Below, piece after piece: positions 12,500 to 26,300 of a stretch of 64,000 nucleotides of DNA. The translations under genes were made by a program, and so were the position numbers. Location of the stretch: NCBI RefSeq assembly GCF_008831285.2, contig NC_045139.1:19078354-19142353 (forward strand). The letters run 5' to 3'. Origin of the DNA: Nymphaea colorata (Eukaryota > Streptophyta > Magnoliopsida > Nymphaeales > Nymphaeaceae). The notes under the pieces were generated by a model. The model was given only the letters and a program-made list of their open reading frames with translations. It searched no databases and was not told the origin of the DNA. Every line of letters begins with the position of its first letter. Position 1 is the first letter of the stretch.

Positions 12500-12810
12500 T
12501 TGTCCATTAAACGAGTCAAGTTTGAGTCACCAGATGAGCTCATTTCTTTGATGAGTTGAGCCCGAGTTAGTCGAGCTCAGCTCATTTGGGCTGAGTACTC
12601 GTTTAAAACATGTATGTGTTAATATTTTTATTATTTTTACAAGTCATATCGTAAGCTAGCTTTTTAAAGGTCAGTGTTTCAAGTCGTCATCTTGGCCTTT
12701 TTAATGCTTATCTCGAGCTTAGCTGAGCCGAGCTCGAGTAAGACAACTCCAGCTTGATTCAAGATCAAGCCAATCAAGCCCAAGCTGGCCCGACTCGACA
12801 CCTCTAGGTT
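12500..12810. repeat. MITE-like repeat rich in GAGCTCGAG motifs
   Basis: Dense alternating GAGCTCGAG, CGAGCTCAG and TTGAGTC motifs on both arms, resembling the better preserved copy at 29.47 kb. The inner part is AT-rich and the ends are eroded. Related fragments occur at 33.80-33.92 and 48.06-48.25 kb. It is probably a relic of a non-autonomous DNA transposon family. Confidence 0.45.
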
Positions 12811-13081
12811 GAACACCATCTTGAATGACATCGATTTATATATTTAGATTCAAAAGTTGCTTGCTTGGTCAGTGGCCTTTGCTGTTGCAAGCATTCAACT
12901 AGGGTTACATTGTAGTAGGTCATTTTTATTAAGAGCTCTAGATTCTTGTATAGATGTCTCATTATCAAAGTTATGTTTTTCATTATTTTTCAAACTCATC
13001 TCCCACTTATACGTGAGCGACAAATTCATTCATTGCATTTCAGCTTTAGCATATACTTAATTTAATCACGATAACTATGCA

Positions 13082-13384
13082 CGTCAATGGATCAGATACA
13101 TGACTGAAATTGCTTCAAAAAAGTCGGATATGAAAAAGCAAAATTACCATCCTACTAAGAAATCGGTTTAGATTTGAATTTACCAGATCAGATTCGCATG
13201 ATTTCAAATAAATATCTGATTGTATTTGGATTCAGATTTGATTTTTTTAGATAAACACCATTTGATATATCAAATTTTGTTAAGATATGAAGTAGATTTT
13301 TCTTCATCCGTATCTCAGTGTAACCGTCCAACAAATTGACTATGGGAAAAGGTATATTTGATTCAAATCTGATCCGTTGAGGTC
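13082..13384. repeat. MITE-like repeat, GGATC(A/C)GATTC family
   Basis: It starts near TCAATGGATCAGATAC and ends near CAAATCTGATCCGTTGAGG, so the arms are imperfect inverted repeats of about 20 bp. Several internal blocks (AAATAAATATCTGATT, CAGATTTGATT) recur in the copies at 30.7, 33.3 and 35.5-36.2 kb. No coding capacity. Confidence 0.5.
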
Positions 13385-16034
13385 TTACCACTTACTATAG
13401 TTAGCTTGTCGGCAAAGAAGGTTTGAGAAACATTCAAAATTACTTGTATGTGAGTCCATTTACGTCATTCATCCTGATATTGCCAAACTTGGTTACATAG
13501 TTTCATTATACTGACAAATATAACCATGTGGAACAGCATGAAGTGGTTATGTAAAAGATGAGGATGGAGCTTTCAATGGTTATATAGATACTGAATAGAG
13601 AGCAAGTAACAACAAAAAAAGGTCATAAAACAATATTTTTCTATTGTTTACGTGTTTGAGAGCTTTTTCTTGTACGTGGAATTATTGTCTGAGCCCTACT
13701 TTTATTTCACGCCTTGAAAATGTCGCGTGGTGTATGGTTTAATGGATGACCTAAGATGATGTTGAGAGACACTTTGTCCAATCTCTGTTTCATATTTTAA
13801 TACTTCAATTATCAGTGGGATACTTAAAATTGGAACTCTTTTGCATAAAATTTGAAATTTCCATGAGCATCAATCTTTGCGCATGTAGAAACTATTTGGA
13901 CGCAAGAGGAATGGTTTTGCAGCTGGATTACATACAAGTTTTTCACTTTGTGACGTGCTTGATATCTGGGAAAAAGTACTTCCTAGGTAAAAAGTTTACC
14001 ATGATATGTACTACCAACATAGTTACGATAGGAGAATAATTCGAATCGCTTTATATTTTGGGTATGTCATGGCGGAAAGAGTCTATTGGCTTTCATATCG
14101 TGTTTGCTTCTGGAAAAAGGGTGAGAATTATCCTAAGACAGGGTCCTTTGGTGACTTTTGAGTTTTTAGTGTTAGCCAAGTTTCCTTTTGGTGAAAGACA
14201 AAGAAACCTCTCCATATCGATAACTTTTCTTTAATAAGTTACTTGGGTCACAAGGTAAGTAGATAGGTGACGTAACTTGGGGGACTAGTCTCACTATTAT
14301 GTTGTGATAGGAACTTATTGCCAGATTGTGGCCTCATGAAACTAGCGGCAATTCACTGTCAGTAGTAATAGTGGTGCACCTTTTAGTTTAGATGTCGACT
14401 ATCTTGAGATGTAGCGAGATAGCGAGAATCAAATTAGAGACATACAACAGTTAATATAGATAATTAAGTGAGTGGCAATGAACCACTGGCTCAAACCAAA
14501 CAGGAGGGCAGCATTATGACGAGATAGGAAGCCAAAGAGGAGGATCCATATTCCTTGCCTTTTTATTGCCTTTTTATATGCTCTTAGCTAGGTCACGTTC
14601 TTTGAGACAGCCGCAACTTTGTATTCAAACAGGTGGCGTCTTTATATGGGACATATGCCCCACAATGCTCACCATTTGAAACATTAATTCAATGTTAAAA
14701 ATTAGGTCAATAGTTTCATAGGATGAAGTTAATTGTTTCATAGTCAATTTAAAATTTGTTAATCTTATATTTAGTGTCGTATGAAAAAAAAAAAAAATCT
14801 TACTCCAACCCTACTAGAATGACAAGAATGCAATTTAGTCATAAAGGATAACATAACTATAAAAGTATAATGTTGACATTTTTTATAAAATGTGCAATAC
14901 TTTCGGTTAGCTAAGCTTTCTCGTTGACTGACTGGGTGGATATTAATGTCGCTGTCACAAAAATTTATGAAAGGTACAGAGATATCTAAAGATTTGGGAT
15001 TTCGACATATTTTAAAACCCAACTAATACGGCGACTCAAACAATATACACCGATGCACATTGGTCATGCTTAAATTACTTTTGTATTATAAAAAAAAGTT
15101 AATAATACTTTTTTATATATAAACTGAAGGATTATCACGGTAGTGGAGTATTTCATCCTACTGCCCATACAAGAGCCGAAGCCCTCAATGCAACAACTCA
15201 TTGTTCTTATAGTATATAGGGTATGCTTTAGGTGCCTTGAGGTGCCGCTTCCACTACTCTTCAACTTACGTGTCATATGTAGTTTCTTTTACGATTCAAA
15301 ACGAAAATTGACAACCTACTAGCCTCTACCCCAACTATTACACCACCTTTGTGAGAACTATTTTTATAAGGTAGTTTGTTTCAAATATTTTAGAAGAAGC
15401 TTGATTGAAAAAAACATTTGTACTTTTGACATGTGCATATTCAATATAATAACTAAATCTATATTTTTTTAAATAAAAACATGTAGTAAAAAAACATAGC
15501 ATTCTTCTTATCAAACACTCTCTCTAGCGATTTCACTAAATGTAAATAGTGATGTTGATTCAGTGCTATACTTAAAACATCCATAAAAGCTACTTATAAG
15601 TGGATTCTTTGATTGTATGAAGGGGTATAGCATACAGGTTGATTGTTACGATGATGCAGATTGTGTAAACGGTGTGTTCTTATTTTGATTCCTGCAGCTC
15701 ACTGCCCACCCAGACCTCTGAAGATAGAAAAAATGGAGGGCTTACAGGCTCCAAAATTGTTTTGGTTTTTTTTTTTTCGGGAAAAGATCTCAGAAAAACG
15801 GGTGTTTAGGATGGAACCTCAGTCTTGTCTGGGAAAGTATTTCTCAGATGCGCACAGTGGGTAGGAAAGCTCAGGCGGCGAATCAAGAGAAAAGATTCTG
15901 TGGGGTCGTAAAAAGATCGAGGTTTGCGCGAAGGAGGATGGAACGGGGAGGGGGGAGAGGTTGGAGCAGATCTTTTCGCAGGCTCACAGGTCTGTGGTTT
16001 GATTTCTCTCTCCCTTTCTCTCTCTTTTCCGCAA
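13385..16034. other. Intergenic region and promoter of the DNL zinc-finger gene
   Basis: AT-rich DNA without a recognisable gene up to about 15.6 kb. The last few hundred bases turn richer in CT tracts (15.98-16.03 kb), the likely 5' UTR of the plus-strand gene starting at 16035. Confidence 0.5.
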
Positions 16035-17145
16035 ATGGAGTCCCTTGCTGCAACTGTTTCGACCATCCCTCGATCATCGTCGATCTTCAGCCCTCACGTC
16101 ACCGGAAGAGGATGCGACGCCTTTCTTCGTCCAACTCTCCGCAGCAACTACCAACATCATGGTTCTCGTTTCCGCATCTTCTTCTCGAGCAGGAATTCTT
16201 CTTTTTCTGGTATTCTCTTTCTCTCTACCTCTCTCGCGATCAGACACACGAGTTGAACGAATGGCTGATGCCCTTCTTTTGTTTTTCTCCTGATGTTTTC
16301 TCAGGCCACCATGGCAGCAATCAGGAGGATCCATCATCTCCTGCCCCCGATAGCAACGCCATCGTTCCTCTTTTCAGAGATAAAGTCTCCTTCTCCCATC
16401 TTTCCAAGGTCTCTCTCTCTCTCCCTATCTCGGGGACCCCTGACCTGTTCATCTGCTGTTTTCTTTTTATCTGTTTTTGAATTGAGATAATTGCCGAAAG
16501 CATTTGATCATTTGCAATTGATACAGGACGAAGCGATGGGCTTGGTTCTGAGCGCGGCCGGAAGAGGATGGACGACGGATTCGGGGATGGAAGGCCCACC
16601 GTCCCCAGCGGCTGGCGATCAGCCGGACTCTGTTGCTCAACAGGTCTCCACCTTTCCATGGTCGCTCTTTACTCGATCTCCTCGCCGTCGCATGAGGGTT
16701 GCGTTCACCTGCAACGTCTGTGGGCACCGCACCACCCGCGCCATTAATCCCCACGCCTACACGGATGGCACCGTCTTTGTGCAGGTAAATATGCATTTCA
16801 GGTCACACTTTCGGTATGAAAATGCAAAAGAGAATAGAGGAAAAATGAAATTTGATGGCTCAATTATGTGATTTGGCAGATTTGCCATCGATTTAAGCAG
16901 AATTTGGAGCAAAATTACACATGGGCTTCTGTTTATGATCAATTTCTGTGGATTAGATTTGTTCTGAAGCGATTGTTTGTGCTTTTTGTCAGTGTGCAGG
17001 ATGCAACGTCTTCCATAAGCTGGTTGATAACTTAAATCTCTTTCTTGAGATGAAAGGTTCCAGGTATCCGAAATTCCGGAAGGAAGATCCCATGGATGAT
17101 ATACAGTTTAGATATTTGGGCCTGGATGACTTCCCTTGCCCGTAG
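16035..17145 (+). CDS. DNL-type zinc-finger protein (Zim17/Tim15/HEP-like), organellar
   Basis: Four coding exons (16035-16209, 16305-16408, 16527-16784, 16993-17145) give 229 aa. DNL zinc-finger proteins bind organellar Hsp70s and keep them soluble for protein import and folding; plants have mitochondrial and plastid forms. The zinc ligands are two CxxC pairs, FTCNVCGH (Cys 155 and 158) and QCAGCNVFH (Cys 180 and 183), the second pair completed by the splice between exons 3 and 4. The signature DNL triplet is at about 191-193 (KLVDNLNLFLEM). The first 60 residues are rich in Ser, Arg and Thr with almost no acids, as expected of a transit peptide; I favour plastid, but this is inference. The ATG at 16035 is chosen because it opens that transit-like region; an in-frame upstream extension is CT-repeat leader. 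All introns have GT and AG. Confidence 0.9.
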
Positions 17146-20100
17146 AAGCAGGTTCATGAAGAGTTGGTATAGTACTATAGAGGCTGAGAAAATGATGTGT
17201 ACAGAGTTCATCAAGAGCTATGTTAAGTTCTTGAATGTAAGTTGATATATCAAAATTAATGAGAACTATACATAATAATATATGATGTGAAATCCAAAGG
17301 ATCCTTTTCTTACAACAAATGCACAATTTCTTGTTCCATTTCTTTACTGCTTCCCTTCTTGTTGCGTTATTGAACTGCTTTTGTTACTTTAGATGGTTAA
17401 TTTAGCATAAACAAGTTAAGAAAAGTTTCTGAATTTTGGATTTCCATGAATTAGCAGAAGAAGATTGGTTGCACTTGCACCTAGATTTTGTTTATATATA
17501 GGTAACTTCTTCTTTATCTTTGTGGATGACTACCACATTCTTACACAGTTGGGGGAGTTTTCCTGGTGAACAAGGAAGGGCATTAAGGTTCTCAGTTTTC
17601 ACACAAAACAATTCTAATGAAAAACTGAACCATTTGGTGAACAAGATCGTGGTTTCCCTTGTCATTAATAAAAGTTCCAGATCATATAGCTGCAGTATTT
17701 ATAAGTTCAATATGACAAAATTCTCTTGCTTGCAAGATAGATTAGAATTGGAAGACAAAGAACATGAGCTCAGATAATACAAATGGGCAGCGGTATAATC
17801 CTTGTTGTGGCCGCCAATAAGTTCACCATGATCGACGTTTTGGATCTCATACACTTCTGATTCTTGAAACTTTGGCTCCTTCCTAAATCTGGAAAACAGA
17901 GGATTGCACGACTACTAAAAGCCGCAATACCAAAATTGGCCTATTACAATCGATTCGGTGCTTTTGGATTTGATAGATGATTTGATTCAATGTGGACAAA
18001 ACATATTTACTGTGTGTATTATTCTTTTATATTTTCATTGTTTTATCTTTTGTTTTCTTTGCTCTTTGATTTTTGCTTAAAAAATGTCTTTTGTTTCATC
18101 GAATTTGCAAACTGACTGTTTCCGATTGGACTCGGCTAATTCTCTCAAACTTTTTGCTGACCGATTCAATTGAGAAGTCTATTTTGAAAACGTTGGTATA
18201 AATAGTCTATTCTATGGTACCGGTACATCTGATTGCGATGGGAGATACTTCAAAGAGATTGAAGCCCTTTCTTTTGTCCCTCTACCTTGAGTTTAGAACT
18301 GCTTTGCGACCTGAGTAAGAGCAGGACATAGACGTGCTAAATTTGTTGAAGGCAGATGCATTAGAAAACTGGAGTCATCGAAAGAAAGCAAGAGAAGAAT
18401 CATTGACGGAGGCGTTTGATAGCGTGACATAATTTTCAAACTCCCACTCTCAAAGTATAAGTATGTTGTACTATGAAAAGAATCAAAAGCAATGCTTCAA
18501 TTCCCAAGGATACATAAGATGACATGCTCTCAGATATCATCATATGTCTAGCGAGTAGATATGAACCCTAATCTCAAATTGAACAATTTTGCCCCCAGAG
18601 CTTTTCTTTCATCCCCTTAAATTATGCTATTCGAGGACTACTTATAATTTCTTTTATTTTCACAGGCAAATCTAATGTGAAGAGTAGTCATGTCAATAGA
18701 AAGAAAAAGAAAAGGGGATTTTAAAATAAGTCACAAGGAACCATCCATCATGCTTATGTATCACCACACAAGCATCAAGTTTTTATTTATTTGTGTCAAA
18801 AAATAATTTGAAAGTAATTCGAAATAACTACGAAACGAAAAATATATACATGTTTTTTGAAAACCAGCAGACCAAAGCCATACTGATACGATTGATGTCG
18901 GTCAATACGGGCCGATACGGAACTGGTCGACACAATAGGCTCGTGGCAGCAATGCACATGATCTCACATGCCATCAGATTGCAGCCCTTTTTTATTGGGA
19001 AGATTTCAGCAAAAATATCAAATCATTGGCAATAGCGACAATGACAGACACTAGTTTCAAGTATTATCAGGATCATATTTGCTTTCATGGTCGTTAGAGA
19101 TATCCAGAAGTTGCTTTCTGTTACATCTGCTGTTACATGCTTAGGGGCCTTATCATTTTGCCATCTGAAGTGAGAAACAAAAAAGTATCCAAGAAGAACA
19201 TTTAATCTTTTAATTTTTCAAAAACATACCAAAATCTTGAGAAATGTTTCAGAAATACGCCAAATGTGCCCAAGCAGGTTATATGTTGGAGGGAAGCGTG
19301 AAAGGAGCCCAACACACAAATTGAGATCCAAATCTGCACCTAACTCTACGATATTACTGAAATAAAAAGAACACACCTAAATAATTGGGATCCATTTTAA
19401 AAATATCTAAGCCGTTTGCATAATTGCATCTACTTAAAAAGTCAGCTAGTTAAATCATGTTGTTGGGTTTTTGCCTTAATATCTGTTGAGAGTATTGATA
19501 TATATATATATAGAAACTTCTTAGGTGCTTTGTCTCTCAGTCAAACAGCTTCCTGCATCTCCCTTCTATGGTGACCAGTGAATTGACTTTAGGCTGAACA
19601 GCTGTAGCCTGTAGTCCTCCTATACCACAGATTCACAATGGCAAACTTTCCTTCAACTATGGATAGTGGCTTAGTTAATTACAAGAAAAGGAAACACCAA
19701 ATAATTGTATACTGGGGTCGCCGGCCTGAACCATGTACACAAGCTTCTCTATGTGCAGCTCGTTGAGCCTTCTGAGGCAGTGCCTGTGCCTCAAAGGAAG
19801 GGGCCAATAGGAATGAAACAAAAAACGAGCAGCAATTTATGAGTGAATGCGAAAACCAAGCTTTGCTTGATGGGAAGGGCCTTTACTCGTTGACAATGAG
19901 GTTTGGCTATTACCATAAACTTGATCTGACTTGCTAAGAGCTTTTCTTCTGCAAAATTAAGTTTAATCACTTTGAACTTGCCATTAGACTGCTTGCTGAT
20001 GGCATTAAAGCAAGCCAATTTTCAGCAAGTATTGCCCCAATACAATGCCTTAAGAATATGATTGATTTATGGTCATTCTGTGTCTGGAAGGACATGAACT

Positions 20101-20356
20101 TAAGAATGATAGAGTGCTATCTTAATTCATGACTGCACACAAGCAGGCACTCATGAACCATGATAATTGAAACAAGCCAATTCTCAAAAACCACTGTTCT
20201 ATGCAATCGCATGAATAAAGACCATAATTTAATTGATAATCATTTACATGGACATCTTTTGTTCTGCTGGCATACATGAACCAAAATAAATCAGCTACTG
20301 CTATCAAAACAATATATTGTACATTCATGGAGAATATAACGAATGAAGCACCTGAT
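17146..20356. other. Intergenic region between two convergent genes
   Basis: The 3' flanks of the DNL gene (plus) and the DUF3537 gene (minus) face each other here. I see no coding sequence, only AT-rich DNA, a short TA repeat near 19.50 kb and a CGATACGG-type fragment near 18.90 kb that looks like worn repetitive DNA. Confidence 0.5.
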
Positions 20357-23300
20357 TCAAGTCAATGATCGTCCCAATACAAACCAGGTCGTTGTTGCAA
20401 GAGCACCAATGCTTGTGTGTACAAAAAAGCGATCAAGCACAAATCCATATATGGATATTCCCGCAGTATTGTTGGACAAAAAGTCTACTGCTTAATGAAA
20501 AAACACAAAAAAAAAAAGTTTATAAGGTTGATAGTGCAAGATATCATGAATGTTGAATATGAAAGTTGCATACCTAATGCAGAACGTCCAGCCCAATCCA
20601 CCTGAAACTGAGAAAACAAACGGATTCCATTCTGTATATCCTTTTCAGCTGCTTCATTGATTAATAATGGTTGCAAATTCCTCATTGCTTCAAGTGTGGC
20701 ATTTGCATTCATGGAAGATGCAGATTTTAATATGCGTCGATGCAAATGAGCTATTCTAGAAGCTGATCTCAGGCAGAAAATCCATCCAGTTATGTTTACG
20801 ATATTTACAATCTGAATATCACGAGGCAACAAGTTATCAATAGCACATTCAGGGATCGCATAAACTAACAGCAACTTCCTAATTAATTAATTTACATGAG
20901 CAAATCCCCAAGGAAGAAAGTACTACTATATTAAAATGTTAAACAGACACCAATAACCTGCCAACGAATGATACTGAAAATAAGTGAAATCTCCAGGTAG
21001 AGAACAGAAAATAAACCTTTTTTTTTCTGGATGTGTCAGACAGCGACATGGGAGCTAAGTGTTTACTATGCTCCATCTTACATAACAATCGATGTAAGTG
21101 GTGCAAGCACCCCTTCCCTTACCATCAGAAACACAGTTTCAGCCTCAACACAAAAGAAAGTTGACTCCAGGTATTGAACTCTAAACTGCCATCTGTTTGG
21201 AGGCTTTAAGTCAATGCACCTAGTCCAATGTGTGAAACCCTTATGGGCATAGTCCTCTCAATTGGCTAAGATCAATACGAAATCACAATAAACTGATAGC
21301 AGTATTAAGAAAAGCTTCCAGCAATCTTATTACTATTGAGACTTTCAGAACAAGCATTAGTTCATGAATCTTTGTTTGTTACTTTCTAGATCAAGTGTTC
21401 AACTCATGCTATTTAAAAAAAAATGTGATATTTGCTAATAGAAATTAGTACAGAAAATCTGGACCACCCAATTGAACAAACCTTGAGCTGGGGATCAGGA
21501 ACATTGGAAATTGTAGCGGTCAAATCCAGGATACTAAATTCTAGTGACATATGCCTACTTGATGTAGGGCATCCTTCTGTTGCAGTTGGGTTTTTCTCTC
21601 CACCCATTTGTTATGCAATGATTTGTGGAATATTGAGATATTCGAAGAAATTGGAGACAAGAATCACAGAAACATAATTGCTGCAATATTGAGGTTTACA
21701 GTTGTATAGATCCAAAAAGTACTTTATTATATTGAACCTGCCGTTTGGTTACTACGCTTTTTATGGGATTAAGCTAGGAATAGGATCTTACAGGTGAAAG
21801 AAAGAAATGATTGTGAAAGTAAATTCATCAAGCTGCAGCATGTGGTATTCTTACAAAGGTCATTTTGGCAGCTAATTAACTTGTATCAACATTAACAAGT
21901 AAGAATGCAAGTCACATCTAATTTAACATCTCATGAAAAATGTATATATAAAGCTCATCAATGAGAGAATAGAAGCATCACTATTTTAAGATGCTTATCA
22001 GATCCAAAGTTTAATTTGAAGCATCTTTGCTGATATTTTAGAACACCAACATATGGGGTACTAGAAAGTTGGAAATGAATTGACATATTCTATTGAACAG
22101 TTAGCAACCTAACCCATGGGAGAAATTGTCTTTTCAACCATGTACACCCCCTCTGTGAGCACTTTTTCCACATACAAGATTGTCCCCTTAATTTAATCTG
22201 GCAATCAGATAATTTGGTCAAAGAAAAATTTCCAGCTAAGTAATTCTATAAAAAGGAAGCCTGAAGATTAATCCTAATGAGACAGGAACAAGTTGGGATT
22301 CAAATAAATATAATATACTAAGTTTGCTGAGAGTACAAATAGGCTTTCCCTTGGGATGACCTTTTCCTGGGGGTATTGCTTAATGAAAATGACCTAGAAA
22401 CACCAAATTCAAGAAACAACTATTTTGCTTAAAAATATTCTTGACACATTGAGCACAACGGGAGCTCTAATCAAAGGAAAGAACTTTATAGAAAAACAAA
22501 TGCTAGACACAGGACAAAGCCAAACTAAGGATACAGGACGATGAAGAGCCCAGGTTGAAATTCGTTGAGAACTATAAGAATCAGTTTTTGAAGGATCAAA
22601 TAAGCACAGAAGCCCGCCGGGACTTATGCCTATGAAAACGTAGAGGCCAGGTGGTTCATGGAGTGAGGCTGAAGAAAAATAGGGTTCTTTAGTGATAAGT
22701 AGCCAACTACATGGGGCATGCAAGCTTAATTTACATGGATATTGACCAATGGGTAAGCCAATACCAAAAGCACTTAACTAATTGCAGCACTTAAAATGCC
22801 TATTCATGAGATAGCCACAAAGTCAGTTTTGGACATCTCAGTAACCCTTTTTATTTTGTTTCGTTTGCAGTTGCAGCTCCCAAGTTTCACTTGTTTGAAT
22901 GAGGTATCAGTTTGTTCCTAGCACTAAAGAAAGCTTTCTTCTATCATTTTATTCTTTTTTTGTTTTTTTTTCATATTCTTTCAATCTAATCTTTTGAAAT
23001 CAAGAAAAATTATCAGGAGACAGATATACAGATTCAGAGCATGTACACTGACTCATACAGACAATGCAATAAATAATGCACTTTGGTATAAAAAACAACA
23101 GCCAAGCTTGTATTTTCTACTTGAGTATTTCTGTAATTTATGAGACACTTTTCCATAGTACAACAAGAGAATATCCAGACCTACATCCACTGCTGAAAGA
23201 AAGGACTTGTTGAATGGGTGGATTTTCCTTGGTTTCAAACAAATTTCTTGTGTTGCCACCATTCTTTGTCAGCTATTCATGATTCAGTAAATAGCAGGAC

Positions 23301-26300
23301 AAATACAAGGGATGTTCATACTTGAAAAGTTCGAACCCAGGGAAGCACTAAGCAGATTGAAGCACAAAGTAGCATGTTAAGTGAAAGTCGCAGCAGCATA
23401 AAACCTAGATGACAAAACAAATACAAATTTGAATCTAAGTGCATGTAGCTCTTGAGAACTGAACATCAAATTCTTGCACCATAAAGGTTTTGGATATCCA
23501 ATCAAATAAGAACAGCTTATAACTGATTAAAGAAAAAAGATTTCGTTTGAGAATTCAACAGGTAAAATTACAGAAATGAATATCATGCAAAATGTTAAGG
23601 TTGTTGTCTTAAATATCACATTTTGTGTAAGAAATCTGTACTACTCACCACATTAAACTGACTCAGATTCTACTACCAGATTATGCATCAAACTGTGTTC
23701 ACTTAGATCAAGTGGCTCAGACAATCAATATTTTGCAAGCAAATAATGCAATCTCATACTCACCATCAAATCACCAGAAAGCAAAATTCCGGTTCCAGTT
23801 CTGACATCATCTACTATCTCATATAATGAAGCCAAGAAACCACATACTGAAATACCGCCAGTCATAGCTAAAAAGAACCTGAAACGGCGACTTGTAGCCT
23901 TCAAGCATTTCAGAACCGTCTTGTAAGCATTGAAGTAGTACCCAATATCAAGTCCTCTTCGAAGTAGATCGCTATACAGTTTCATCTTTGTCTCCTTCAA
24001 ATAGACACGAAGTGTATAATAAATATTTAGCTTGGAAAACTACTGTTAGCAATATGATTATCATTTCTTAATGTTCCTGACAAAGTGCAGTGCGAAATTC
24101 ACCTGTAAGACACATGCTTCCCCAAAGAGTGTACAGGCATATAAGTATGTCCCTGTTCCGAAACACCATGACAAACATAGAGCAACAGCAATAATGATGG
24201 TGTCAAGTGCCTTGTTCTTGAACCCAAATGGCAGGGGTTTCAAACTAACAGTAAGATAAAGCCACAGTTTGTGTGCCACATAAGCACATAATAAGGGAAG
24301 AAAGAGTTTGATAAGTTGAATGCGGCAGGTCTGCATGATAAACAAGCTTGTCATGTAAAAAGAAATTACAAAATAAGTTATCTTGTAAGAGAATACAAAT
24401 ACAATTCTTGCTCATGCTGTGCTTCATAAATCAGTAATCAACAACTGGATGTGCAATAAAGCAGCTCCTATTTCATGTAAAAGGTAAGGAAACAATAAGA
24501 AAAAAAAAGATACCTTCATGATCGATTTGTGCTTTTCTTCCATTTCCTGAGTCTCTTCAGTGAGGAAAAGGATACCTTTTGTACCATGTTTCCAAACAAT
24601 ATGGCACAAGCATATGAACGATATAGACGAAATCAAAAATCGAAGCAAAATTACCAGGGGTTGGAAAACAAGCTGCAATCAAGAAGATTGGTTCACTTTT
24701 AAGGAATAGACATGGAAAGATAATCAGTGTATGGAAAGCTTATAAAATCTTCTGTAAAATTTCCAAACAAGATATAGATACTGGTAATATTGCCAGAAAC
24801 AAAGTGTATATAAGAGAAATCTTGGAAGATAGCAGGGTTCTTTATATCCGTTCGTTTTAATTCCCCTTCTGCAGAGAAGTGGTAGTTCTCATATACCTGT
24901 TTTGGAACATGCATGCATGTAAATGCTTGGATGTGCACACAGAAACAGTACTTGCTATTATTTTTCAGTTTTTCCCCCTAATATCCTCTAATTTAAACAA
25001 CCAAATCATAAACACTTTTTTACATTTAATGATAAAAGCTTGTCCCACATACTCACTGTTCTACGTGTATTAAAGAAACATCCTAGAACAAATGACATTA
25101 CATGAATGTCTTCCTTAACAAGAGAATAAAAGCTAAAAGAGCAAGGAAGAACACACAAATAAAGAAACAAATTTGGTGACTGTAGGACAGCAAGCTTGGC
25201 TTGAGGATGTAAGACGTGTTGGCAACTTGCATGAAACTTGAAAGATATAGTTGGGATTGTGGGACCCACAAGGGAACACCTTTGTCCACCTGAAATAAGA
25301 TCCTGTTGGAATTTTGGGCACTCAGAAAGGAAGTTTCCATTCAAGTGCTAAAGAGAATGTACATATAAAAAACATAAATTTTGGGTTTCATCAATATGAT
25401 AATGTTTTCATTTGAGCATGCAGACATTGAAAGGGAAGAATGGAAGCCTTTAAGTTGTGCAAATCAACGAGTTTACAATTGTATGTTGACATGCTTTCAG
25501 ACAGAGTAATAGTGGAGGCCACTTAGTGTTCTCAAATGTAGATAAAAGACTCCCAGTATGCAGATACGATGTTTTTCACTTATTTCACATTTCAATTTTT
25601 GCTTTATTCCCCTTTTTGCATTAGATTAGTCATGCAGTAAATATAATAAAAGCACAAAAAGGAAAACAGGAAAAGAAGTATGTTCTACAAGTCCTGTTGT
25701 GGAAAGAGTGAGTGCAGTTAAATTGTGGTGATACCAACTCTCTCCCCCCCACCCCCCTTTCTCTCCACACACTCCCACAAAATCATATACATATAAAGTC
25801 CAATACGATATCTAAATTATTGACAACTAGGAGACTGTTTCGTGTCAGGAGAAATATCATTTAAAACAGTCAATGTTTCTTGTGCAACAACGAATGAAAA
25901 GAGTTATTGATACCTCTTGGCTAGGATCGCTAGATTTTACAAAGATCAGCCTGAGCACAGGTATCACGAATATCAGTAACACTGCCATAGTGCATAGGAA
26001 GATCCTCCAGCATAACTGCTTAAAATCGTTCCACCATGATCTTCTGTCATGTGGAAGTCCTGGCAGCCGCAAAGTGGAAGGATCTCTGGAAACACAACCA
26101 AGATTTAGTCACAAAATTTCAATTGCCACAGAAAAACAGAAATATGCAATTAGGTCTTTCAGTTTATCGGATATTAAAAACTTCGATGTTCCTTTAGGAA
26201 TCAAGTGAACTGAGGACTGAGTATAGTTCCATTGAATATTAAAAACAATTGAAACATAAGTACATTTCAATTGAAAATTAAAAAGAAAGGTGGGCATTTC

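Noticed and set aside
23320-23350. GTTCGAACCC motif resembling a reverse-strand tRNA B box
   Set aside because: No cloverleaf could be built from the flanks.
25098-25340. Hydrophobic reverse-strand frame as a DUF3537 exon
   Set aside because: It does not match the family where an exon is needed and would add a long extra segment; kept only as a weak candidate region.
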